Assembly: GCA_033060915.1 (NCBI GenBank)
Contig: CM065390.1
Coordinates: forward strand, 22,424,501 to 22,488,500
DNA length: 64,000 bases
Direction: 5' to 3'
Source of the DNA: Euryodendron excelsum
Taxonomy: Eukaryota; Streptophyta; Magnoliopsida; Ericales; Pentaphylacaceae
A program made the translations under genes and the position numbers. Each line of letters opens with the position of its first letter. Position 1 is the stretch's first letter. This document shows, piece after piece, positions 44,069 through 53,882 of the stretch. Below the pieces are notes generated by a model that ran no database searches, was not told where the DNA came from, and saw only the letters and a list, made by a program, of their open reading frames with translations.

Positions 44069-44924
44069 TATAAGCACCCCATTTTTGACATCTCGGTAGT
44101 CTGCAGTCCGTCCAGACTTGAGTTCAAGTCAATATAAACATATTCTAGAATTCTAGTCTTAATCAAGTCAATTCATCGCTTCGCAGGCCCACCAGGCCTA
44201 AATAGAGGCAAAATGACCAAAATGCCCTTGTGGGCGTTGTTCAGTCCAATTCGTATGCACCTCTTCCTGAAGACGGTAAGTCCCCTTTTCCAAGTCCAAT
44301 TTTAATCCCTCTCTCGAGAAAGTTGATTTCTCGAGATGGTAAATCTATCTTGTCTGGCACATTTTTTGAAGAATGTGTCTTCAGAACGGTAAGACCCTTC
44401 AAACCCATCGACCGGGACGAGACCCTAAGTCCCTTAGATGGTAGAACGGTCCACCTTTGACGCCTGCTAGCCTGCCAATAGAGAAATGTTCATTTTAGCA
44501 TGCCTTCCGAGAAAGTTGATTCCTCAGGCGCTAAGTCCCTTTAGCAGCTTCACGAGATCAGGCAGTCTCAAGAATAATGGTGAACCGTTAGAGTAGTGGA
44601 AGTACTCCCAAACATCGCAAACGTCAGAGTAGCGAAAACACACGCAAACAGGTCGATATAAGGAATTACCAACAAACCCCTATATCACGAGACCACTATT
44701 AGAGTGGCAGAAACACTTAAAACCCAGGTCAACACCGGTGCTTGCGAGCCCACGTCGGTGAAAAATGACCAAACTGCCCCTAAGGCCATTTTCCGACATG
44801 TTTCTCGAGAAAGTACCTAAGTTCTCAGAACAGTAAGTTCACCCTTCCAAGATTGCCTTAAAAGCAATCCAGCATGATTAGGTGTCTTCTAGTCAGTTTC
44901 AGGCCAATTCCGAGACTTTCCAGT

Positions 44925-45400
44925 CAAGATGACCATTTTACCCCTAGGCATCCAAATGCCCCGGGAACCACACCGGCTCTGGGTATCAAATCGATAACCT
45001 CCTAAGAATGCTTCTTATAGTATTCCTGACCTTTCATTATCTTTCTGGATCATTCCGAGTCAATTCTGGCAAATCTAGTACAAAATGACCGTTCTACCCT
45101 TGGTGGACCGGTCGCCTTTTCCGACCACACCAGCTTTGGTTATCAAACCAGTAACCTTTGGGAACATTCTAAATAATGTCTCCAAATCTTGAGTCTTCTT
45201 CCGGGACATTCTGAGTCCGTCTCGACAGCTTTCTGGCCCGATTGACCGTTTTGCCCCTAATGGCCCGATCAACCCTTCCGACAATTCTTGTCATCTTTTT
45301 CAAGTCAAATACCTCTGGGACCCTATTCTGAGGGTTCCTGCCCTTTTCCGACCTTTCGGGTCATTCCCAATTCTTTAAATTCTTCCCGGACCTACCGGAG
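44925..45400 (+). repeat. Three 155-bp modules in U3 (5' LTR of A)
   Basis: GACCATTTTACCCC at 44,931, GACCGTTCTACCC at 45,087 and GACCGTTTTGCCCC at 45,244 mark three units of 156-157 bp. The first two carry CACACCGGCTCTGG/CACACCAGCTTTGG, then TATCAAA-CC-GTAACC. Confidence 0.8.
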
Positions 45401-45519
45401 TCACTCCTAGTGAAGCCAGGCTAAAAATTGCATAGTAGTCACTAGTATAGGCGCCCAAATCTTCTAAAGATTTGTTGTTTGCTGGCCTTAAAACTTTTCT
45501 AAGTGGCTGCAAAATTTGG

Positions 45520-45545
45520 CCTGGCGCCACTGCAACAGGTGCTAG
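45520..45545. repeat. GGCGCC unit upstream of TATA (5' LTR of A)
   Basis: GGCCTGGCGCCACTGCAACAGGTGC. Only one unit remains here, while the 3' LTR keeps two. Confidence 0.6.
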
Positions 45546-45559
45546 GTCTTTCCTCTCTT

Positions 45560-45567
45560 TATAAATA
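45560..45567 (+). promoter_or_regulatory. TATA box of the 5' LTR of A
   Basis: TATAAATA followed by CAGAGCCTCCTCC. The conserved position in four LTRs supports a Pol II core promoter. Confidence 0.75.
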
Positions 45568-46149
45568 CAGAGCCTCCTCCAATGTGAAAGAAGTCCACAA
45601 ACTCAATCTAAAAACCTTATTCTTTAATATACAGAGCTCGTAGCCTTCCTAAACCCTAGCTTCTTTAGGTTTTCCAAATCCTAGCCTCCACACACAAACC
45701 CTAGCCTCCTATACATTCATCTACACTTACATACACTCATACACTAGCCTTCAAAGCATCTATTGAATACTTGAACTGTTGCAAACCGAAGTTCTTGAAG
45801 ATCAAGACGAAGACAGAAGCGAAGACCGAAGCAAAACAAGAAAAGCGAAGCGCACAAAGCAAAGCAAAATAAACAAGACACAAGGTAGGCTTTCTCTTTA
45901 AGTTTACGCATCTTCCCCCTCTCTTCTCTCTCCTAACCCACTTGGGTTTTCTTCTATTTTAATCCCCCATCTTCTTTCCCCCCTTTCTTGTATGCTTGAA
46001 ACAAGGGACTTCCCGGTCCATGTGTAGGATTAGGCTAATGGAGGGTCACCGTGTCGGGGGCTTTCTTTTAGTCTAACCAGAGACCACGTGGGTTTGGCCC
46101 CTTTGATTATGTGGTGAAGCCTTTAACCTTGTATATTCACGACCCCAAC

Positions 46150-47780
46150 CTGCATTGTGCATATCATAATCTTGCATTCTTCCAAAATTCATTTTCAAAC
46201 TTGTTTTAAAAACTTGCATCAAAACCTTCGTTTTCAAAACTTGTTTTCAAAATCACAATCCTAGGGTGATTCTAACCTTTTCATGGTTAGAGTTGCTTTA
46301 GGAAAGTGTTACATTTAGAGTGACCAATATGGTCCATATTTTCAAAATCATTGTTGTTTTCAAAACCACTATCCTAAAGTAGTTCTAGCCTTCTTATGGT
46401 TAGAATCACTTTAGGAAAGTGAGATATTTTATATACTTTCTAAAAGCTCTCTTTTCAAATCTCTCTTTCTAAAAAAATCTCTTTTCTAATACGCTCTCTA
46501 AAAATTCTCTTCAATCTCCTTTTCGAGATTCCCTTCCAAAGTTATTTTCTAAAACTTCCCTTCACAAAACTCACTTTCCTAAAAACTCCTTTCCAAAACG
46601 CTCTCTTCGAAATCTGCTTTCTAAAAATGCTCCCTAGGTCTCCTTCCTAGAAAAACTCTTTCCAAAAATCTCCTTCCAAAACCATCTCTCTCCAAAAACT
46701 CTCTCAAAATGCTGTTTCCCAAAAACTCTCTTTCTGAAACTTACTTTCTAAAAACTCCTCTCTAGGATTTCCTTCCAAAAATCTCCCTTTCTAAAAACTC
46801 ACTTTCCAAAATCTCTTTTTTTAGACTCCAAGTCAAGCCCTAGAGCTAACAATTAGGAAATCCAAATTTTTCTCCCTAAAAACATAGTTTCCAATTTCCT
46901 ATTTTGGCCTCAAAACCAAGGTTTTCAAAATATCTTATTTTCTACATCAAAACTATATATATTTCCAAAACCTCTTTTCTACGTCAAAACTATAGTCTTC
47001 TAAATTTAGGGTTTCTAAAACTTCACCTACCAAAACCATGTCAAATCTAATCTTCCCTTTAGAAAATCAAATGGAATCTTCACATTTAGGAAACTAGATC
47101 CTATCCTCCGTTTTTGGAAACAAAACCAAAACACCACTTTTTGGAAACTAAATCCAATCCTTGTTTTAGGAAATAGGAATCTCAATCTCTCCTAGTCTAA
47201 ATCTTTCCTAATCCACTCCTTCCTAATCTCATACTTTCCTAAACCTTAAGTTTCCAAAACTTAAACTTTTACATCTTTTCATAAACTTTAGCTTCCAAAT
47301 CTTTCCTAATTCCATACCTTTTCAAATCTTAACTTTTCAAATATAAATCTTCAAATCTTTCTTGAACTCAAACCTTTCCTAATTTCAAGATTTTCTAAAA
47401 CTCAAACTTTGAATCTTTCTAAAATTCTAAACTTTCCTAAACTTCAAATCTTTCCAAATCTAAAACTTTCTAAACTCAAAACTTTCTTACTTTCAAAACT
47501 TCCCTATTTCAAAATATTCTAAATCAAAGTTTCCAATCCCAATACTTTCTTAAAACAAAACCTTTTGTAAATTGAAACCTTTCCTATTTCGAAACCTTTC
47601 CTAAAATGAAACTTTCCTAATTTGAAAACTTTCCTAAAATGAAACTTTTCTAAAACAAAACTTTCCTATTTTGAAACTTTCCTAGTTTGAATCTCTCCTA
47701 AAATCCAATCTTCCTTAAATCTCAAGTCCTCTTTTCCAAATCTATTTTCTAAACTCTCTCTTTCTATAGCATTTACATAT
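46150..47780 (+). repeat. G-poor downstream segment of the 5' LTR of A
   Basis: CTTTCCTAAAATGAAA, CCAAAACTCTCTTT and similar words repeat irregularly over 1.6 kb with little G on the sense strand. No gene. Confidence 0.8.
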
Positions 47781-48315
47781 CATGCATTATGTCTTTTAAA
47801 ATATTCTTTTACTAAAGTGGATAGGATTGAACATTTGTTAGTTGAAGACTCTCATAGGTGAATCTAGGGTAAATAGACATGTAGATACTGCAAGGGCAGG
47901 GTAGAGTGATGGCTTAATGCGTTTTCCCTACACATAACCAACATCCAAACCTAGATCATTATTTTCGAAAGACCAAAACGGAGTTATTTTCAAAAAAGGG
48001 CTTAAATGTTTTCTAAAGGTTGCCAAACAACCTGTTTTCTTAAAAACCCTCTCCTGAGGTAGTATTTTCAAAATCGTTTTCAAAAACCCTAAGTGTGATC
48101 CTCGGATTGTGCTTAGTTTTTAGATGACCTAACTCACTTTAATCAAGTTAGGTGGCGACTCCAAACTTTTTCCAAAAGCCCTTTATTCAAATCAATTTTC
48201 AATTCAGACCTAGTCGCACTCATTCTGCTAATAGGATGAGTTCTAACGGGAGAGTACAGTATTTTTTCCGCTTGTGTGTGTATTCCTCAAGTGCAAAAAA
48301 TCTAGGCGCGACAGC

Positions 48316-48334
48316 TGGTGACTCCACTGGGGAC
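48316..48334 (+). promoter_or_regulatory. Primer binding site of element A
   Basis: TGGTGACTCCACTGGGGAC begins two bases after the LTR end. Ogre elements are known for a TGGCGACTC-type site (tRNA-Arg reported). The difference is one C/T change. Confidence 0.75.
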
Positions 48335-49870
48335 ACTGAGAGGGTTAGGTCATAGTCATGTCTCTTAACCCTTCACCCATGTAGAGTCTTCAATTAACTT
48401 GTTCAATCCTATTCACTTTAAATTTTTAAAACCAAATTTTCAAAATTGTTTTAAAAAAACATACATGCATTCATTCATATTATCTTGTATTAAGTTTGCC
48501 ATCCACATACTAACTCTTGCATCTTTGTTTTGTAAGTGCACTTCTTGTTTAAATTTTATTAACTACTATGCATGAATATGATGAACAGGACGGATGGGAG
48601 TTGTTAGGCTCTTTCCTCTGCTTTTAAAAATCACACACACACTGCATGTGCACTTGCATTATGCATACTTGCATTTTTACCCTAACATGACCCTTCTAGT
48701 AAGAAAAGGGGAACGGTATATTGGTTGTGGGCAAGATGCTATGTCAGTTTCTTCGCCTACGGCCTCTTGAGGGTTCTCCCGCTCAAATCACCAACCGATC
48801 ATGGCACCACCTTGAGGAATGGGCCTAGGTTTGAAGATCCGGGAACCGAGCCTTCTTTGGACGCATTAGTCAACCCTCAACCTCAGACTCATACAGACAT
48901 CTCGCATAGCCGAACCTCTGCCGAATTTAAGACACGCACGCCATTTTTAAAACCATGGAGGAAAGGGCGACTGCTCTTATTTTCATTCATACATATTGTT
49001 ATAATGAATGTATTCATACTGTTATAATGCTTGTCTAACTGCTCATGCATGCACGTTTACTTTACCTTGCAATTGCATTCTCTCTCCTTATACTCTTTGC
49101 ACATCCATTTTCATACATTCTATGTTCCATGTCAAGACAAAAGCTCCAAGTAACTCAAGTCACTGCATTCTCATGTATATGATCTACCCATTGAGAGTGA
49201 CACCTAGGTTACGCTCCTTTGCATTAAACCTACCCAAGACTTAAGGGTTCCCACGTTAACCTTACGAAATCATTGCATGCATTTTAAGTCATCTCATAAG
49301 ACGGGCCCCAATCCCTCTATGCTCACGGAGATAGTATTGCCATAAAGACAAGGGGCAATCGATCAACAAGGTTACTCAACGACCTCCTTGATATCAAATC
49401 CAACGAAGGCGAATCCGAAGACTCAAAAGTAGTTTAGGTTTTCCTTTGTAAAACTAGATAGGTGGAACCCCCAAAGGAAAATGTTCCCCCTCCCCCATTA
49501 AAATGTATTTCGATTCTGTTGTATATTAAATCTCGAGTTAAATGCATTTCTTTGTTCCCCGTAAATGAATGGACGGAGGAATGCACGAATGAATGAGGGT
49601 TCCCACTTGATGGTAAGGTATCTGCATACAAGGGCAAAACCCCTATCTCCAAAAGTGGGCCAATACATCATGATTAGTTTCCATCTTAAATAGGGACACC
49701 TTAAGACATGCATTGGATAAAACTCTCTAAAAACCAAAAACTGACTTGCGATTTGTGTTTTTGTGTTTTTGTCTTTTCCTTTTTATTTACAGAGATCACC
49801 CTGCACCGAGTCAACATTGCTTCTAAGAAGGGGCAACATCCACCTAGGGATCCCATTATCACACGTTAAA
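48335..49870 (+). other. Leader of element A
   Basis: No protein is recognised between primer site and gag. A 100-codon frame at 48,725-49,027 has no family resemblance, though autonomous Ogre elements carry an extra frame in this place. The end (49,670-49,830) matches the leader of element C at 42,390-42,500. Confidence 0.6.
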
Positions 49871-49879
49871 GAGCATTAC

Positions 49880-51440
49880 TGATGGTTGCTAACCTTAAAG
49901 AATCGTCTTAAGTTTCTCGAGAAGAGGTCAACGAAATGAGGACCGCCAGATGAGATGCTCAAACTCATTCAAACTATGGTTATGAAGAATAATGTTGCAA
50001 TCCCATCATAATCCATGACTTCATCTAAGGACCCTGAACCCGCTAACCCAAGGATCATGCTTCAGTTTGACAATGCTGGGAGGAATAAGGAAGATGCCAA
50101 AGGGATCAGGGCTGAAGAGGAGGAGACCGTATTACATTCACCTGTCGTAAAGAAGGCCCCCCTAGACCCTCTCAGTCTGAAAATCCAAGGGTTAGAGGAT
50201 TCGCTGCAAAGTCTCCATGGCCACGACACTTATGGGTTCACTGCCTATGACGAGTTATGTTTCTTTCCTGACCACCCGAGACCTGCTAGGTTCAAAATGC
50301 CTGACTTTCAGAAGTATGACAGCACTAGTAACCCCATCGCTCATCTTTATCTATATGCTGGAGTGCTAAGTGGTCACAGCAACTATCTGAAACTCCTCAT
50401 GCAGCTGTTACAACATAGTCTCACTGGGTCTACTCTACAATGGTTCGCCCGTCTAGACCTAAGGAAGATTACAACTTGGATCGAGCTGGTTAATGCATTC
50501 AAAGTCCAATACCGTCACAACATCGACCTTACTTCCGATCGATGGTCCCTGATGACAATGAGTAAAGGTGAGAAGGAAAGCTTTAAAAGATATGCCCTAA
50601 GATGGCGGGAGGCCGCTACGCAAGTTAATCCCCCACTAGAAGAAAAGCAGTACGTACAACTGTTTGTGCACACTTTTCAAGGTATATACTATGAGGAGCT
50701 CTGCACAAGTGTAGGGAAAAGCTTCTCTGAGCTCATCATGCAGGGGGAGATGATAGAAACGGCCTCAGAACAGGGAGGATTACAGACCCCTACGCCAAGA
50801 CTGGAGAGTATACCGCCAACATGGCCAAGAAGGTGGTTACTACAAGGAGCACAATCAAGAAGGAAAGTGAGGTGTCTGCCATGTTGCCTGGCCAATCCCC
50901 CCAATATACTGTCCTGCCTGGCCAATTTACCCCAATACCGACCGCCACCACAATGACCTCATGTCCTGCCCTTACCCACTTTAACCATGCCTACTCTAAC
51001 CCCTAACTACGGCCTTGCTGGGGCACGACCAAACTTTAATAGGCTTGCCCGAGGCACCCGTGTTTTTGATATCTTAGCTTGCACCCAAACCCAAGCTTAC
51101 CACAACCTGCTAAAGAACAACATTTTAAAGCCCATACCTGCTCGTCCATTGCCAAGCCCTCTACCCCTAACCTTCAATGCCACCCTTACTTGCGAATACC
51201 ATTCAGGTGGCCAAGGGCACGACACCAAAAGCTGCTTTTCTCTCAAGCACAAAATTTAGGACCTAAAATATAACAAGACTATTGATCTACAGCCGGTGAA
51301 ACCTGCTCCTACTCCCAATATGACCACCAATCTTCTGCCGAACCACACCGCCAACATGATACTAGTAGAAATGGAAAGCAAAGGAGAGTTCAATATGCTC
51401 AGGGCCGAAGGTTATAAGGACGATTAGGAGACCGATGAAA
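49880..51440 (+). pseudogene. gag of element A
   Basis: The best frame (50,015-50,956, 313 codons) has IQGLEDSLQSLHGHD, PARFKMPDFQKYDSTSNPIAHLYLY, LLMQLLQHSLTGSTLQWFARL, IELVNAFKVQYRHNIDLTSDR, ESFKRYALRWREAATQVNPPLEEK and YEELCTSVGKSFSELIMQGEMIE. This is the Tat/Ogre gag capsid domain. The N-terminal 40-45 codons (49,880-50,010) are out of frame compared with element C. After 50,800 frameshifts lead to a knuckle-like CEYHSGGQGHDTKSC at about 51,205-51,250. It is largely open but not functional as it stands. Confidence 0.85.
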
Positions 51441-51448
51441 AAGATGAC

Positions 51449-51925
51449 TTGGAGGAAGATCTCGCATTGTGCCCGATTTATATCTACAACCCTGATGAGA
51501 TGTCCGATGCTTTTGACTGGCCCATTGAGGAGCCAATGTTCCCGAAGGAAGAGTATATCGAAAGCATAACTGCTGATGGATGTGGTGCTGAGTTTCTACA
51601 TCCAAAGTATGCAGCAGCTGAACGTCACTTGTTGGAAAACCCTTGGCCCACAATCAAGTACAACTATGAAGACATGGGTTGGGGGTTAGAAGAGCCAAGA
51701 GAACAGACAGAGCCGTTCGAGTTAGAAAAAGGTGAACTAGCCATCCTATTTACAAAAGGACCTGTTGCAAAAAACAAGAAAGAGATCAATGAAGCTACCG
51801 ACCACATCATCACTGCCGACATGTCCGAAGCTTTAGTAGAAGCCTTTGCCGGTCTTGCCCTAGCCAAGGACCTGAATCAAGAATGGAGTATCGAAGATGT
51901 GGGCATTATCCCAAGGCCTTATTGA
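51449..51925 (+). CDS. Acidic post-gag region (shared by A and C)
   Basis: A 158-codon frame encodes an acidic protein part: FDWPIEEPMFPKEEYIES, NPWPTIKYNYEDMGWG, TEPFELEKGELAILF and, at the very end, EWSIEDVGIIPRPY. The same order (YDYEAMGWG, PPFELDEGELNNLF, KWSAEIVGVIPKP, stop) is found in element C at 62,165-62,644. It follows gag after a stop at 51,426. I do not recognise the domain. Both copies stop right after the IIPxP end and neither leads into protease. It might be part of a non-autonomous Gag. Confidence 0.65.
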   Translation: MEEDLALCPIYIYNPDEMSDAFDWPIEEPMFPKEEYIESITADGCGAEFLHPKYAAAERHLLENPWPTIKYNYEDMGWGLEEPREQTEPFELEKGELAILFTKGPVAKNKKEINEATDHIITADMSEALVEAFAGLALAKDLNQEWSIEDVGIIPRPY

Positions 51926-53882
51926 AACAGGAATCCCTTCAAAAGCGTATTAGAGGGGGGTGTTTTCACCCACTTTCTTTCTACCCTTTTATATTTTGTT
52001 CTTAAATTAACATCTGCACTTCTATTTCTTTACAAGAAGACTATATGCTTTCTGCTTACGTAATAAAATGATTAAATTGTTTTTATCTTATATGTCTCTA
52101 GCGAATGGTGATTACTTCGTATACAAGGGGGCACGGTTTATCTTGGGGAACAATTTGACTTGAAGGGATGATAGCATGAGTTAACCACTCACCAAATGAT
52201 CAGCTTTTCAAAGAGAAAGAGGACAAGGATGAGTGAAGAAACTACCCAAAGACAACATTTGCAAGACACTAAAGCTAAGCGATGTGTGGCCGGATTATCA
52301 AAATGAAAAGGAGCCACCTTTCATTTCCCTATGTAAAAGAAAAAGTGTTTATATTCCCTTTGTTTAACCCCTAGAGCCTTACAATAAGCGAAAATTTTCT
52401 TTGTCAACCCCGATCCAAGATTGTCCTCCCTACACTGGGGAAGACAATATTTAACAACTCTAGGAATGGTATCCACCCCCACTGTGCTAAGGCAGCATTG
52501 AAGGCTCTATAGATCAAGTAATCTAGTTCAAAGTGAAGAGTGGCCCTCATTTCATTTCCCATACAATCAGAAGCAACCCCTTACCAAACCCCTTGATCCA
52601 TTTATCTTTCCCGAGAAAACCCCAACCTAAGGATCACCGCCCACATTGGGTTAGATTGAACTGCTAAGGAAAATGTCTAAGGAAAAAGGGTTGAAGAATT
52701 TTTCATTTCATAAAAAGAAAGAAAAGAGATAAAAAGGAAAAAAACGAAGGAAAAGAATTACCAAGGGGCAAGAGGCCGGAAAAAAAAATCTAAAGAAAGG
52801 CCTGAAGAAAACCATGATTGAATCATCTTCAAAAGAATAATAAGAAGGTTAAAAGAAATGAGAGTTATGTTTATCTCAAAAGGCATAGATTGAAAGGAAA
52901 GAGTCATTCTCACCTTGGGAAGTATATAGTAAAAGCAATGAGGAAATTTAAAGGTGATCCTAGGTTACAAAGAACCCCAGTAGAAATAATAGGTTTGAGC
53001 CTTTACCCTTTCTTGCAAAACCCCAAAACCATGGCCTACATTACAACCCTACTAAAGTCCACTCTGATTGAAAATGGATTGCTTGATCTAAGTGAGCTGA
53101 ACACGTTACCAAAGCCAAGGACGGATGCTAACCCTACTAGAAGGAAGAAAAATAGTCAAGGATGGTATGGATCTAAACCCTGTTGAAAACCACATTGAAT
53201 TTGAGCCTATATATCCCGTTGTTTCAAGAACCCCATAACCTAGCCTACATTACGGTCCTAGAACAAAGTCTCCCCAAATTGAAGGACTGGTCATTTATCG
53301 CTCTGCTAAAGGTCAGGCAAGCTGTTGCTAAAACCTCAAGAGTTGAAAGTTTCAGCCCAATAATCATATACACTAACCCCGAGGCAAAGAGTTGGAGGCG
53401 TTCAAAAGGTTGAGAAAGGTGCAAAGTGTTGTTATCCAATCACGATAAGGTTGAGCCAGAGGAGAGGCCAGACTCCTAAAAAGGAAGGAGTTACCATTCC
53501 AAAGATACTGAGTTCGATAGCACCCCTTGTCATTCTGTTAGTTAATGTATTTCTAATATGTGCAAACATTTTCGGCAACAAAAAAAAAATCCGGCATGAG
53601 TTTTGCATACATAGGATGTAACTCCCTGTAGAAACAGAAATCACTAGCATAGTTTAATGTCAACCCCTGTAATAGATACACAACATCATCATTTCTACAC
53701 ACGCATCGGATTATATACTTAGCTTAAAAAAAAAATCAATCATAAATGTCTCTGCCTATCCATGCATCTAAATATCATAAATATTCATCTTTGTACAGAA
53801 CTTACAAAATAAAACTATCTAACATAAATACATCTTAGGAACAGGGGCAAAGGAAGATCAGAGTCTCCATAAGGGGCATCTA
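51926..53882 (+). other. Repeat-rich non-coding 3' region of element A
   Basis: No gene is recognised. Diverged repeats are visible: CATTTC-x-CCCTATG/CATACAA followed by CCCCGATCCAAG/CCCAACCTAAG and CACTGGGG/CATTGGGTTA (52,315-52,440 and 52,545-52,660). GAGCCT-x-ACCC, AACCCCA-AA/TAACC, CTAGCCTACATTAC also recurs (52,998-53,050 and 53,203-53,262). Relatives lie in B (22,430-22,560) and C (63,240-63,400 and 63,810-63,890). Short Lys-rich frames (52,818-53,413) are unconvincing. Confidence 0.65.

Larger units (their letters stand above)
44069..48313 (+). mobile_element. 5' LTR of element A (4.25 kb)
   Basis: Starts TATAAGCACCCCATTTTTGAC and ends CTAGGCGCGACA. It has the three 155-bp modules, a GGCGCC unit, a TATA box and a G-poor segment. 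Relative to the 3' LTR it lacks about 410 bp, corresponding to 60,747-61,155, near 47,735. Since elements B and the 3' LTR have that segment, this is a deletion here. Confidence 0.9.
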
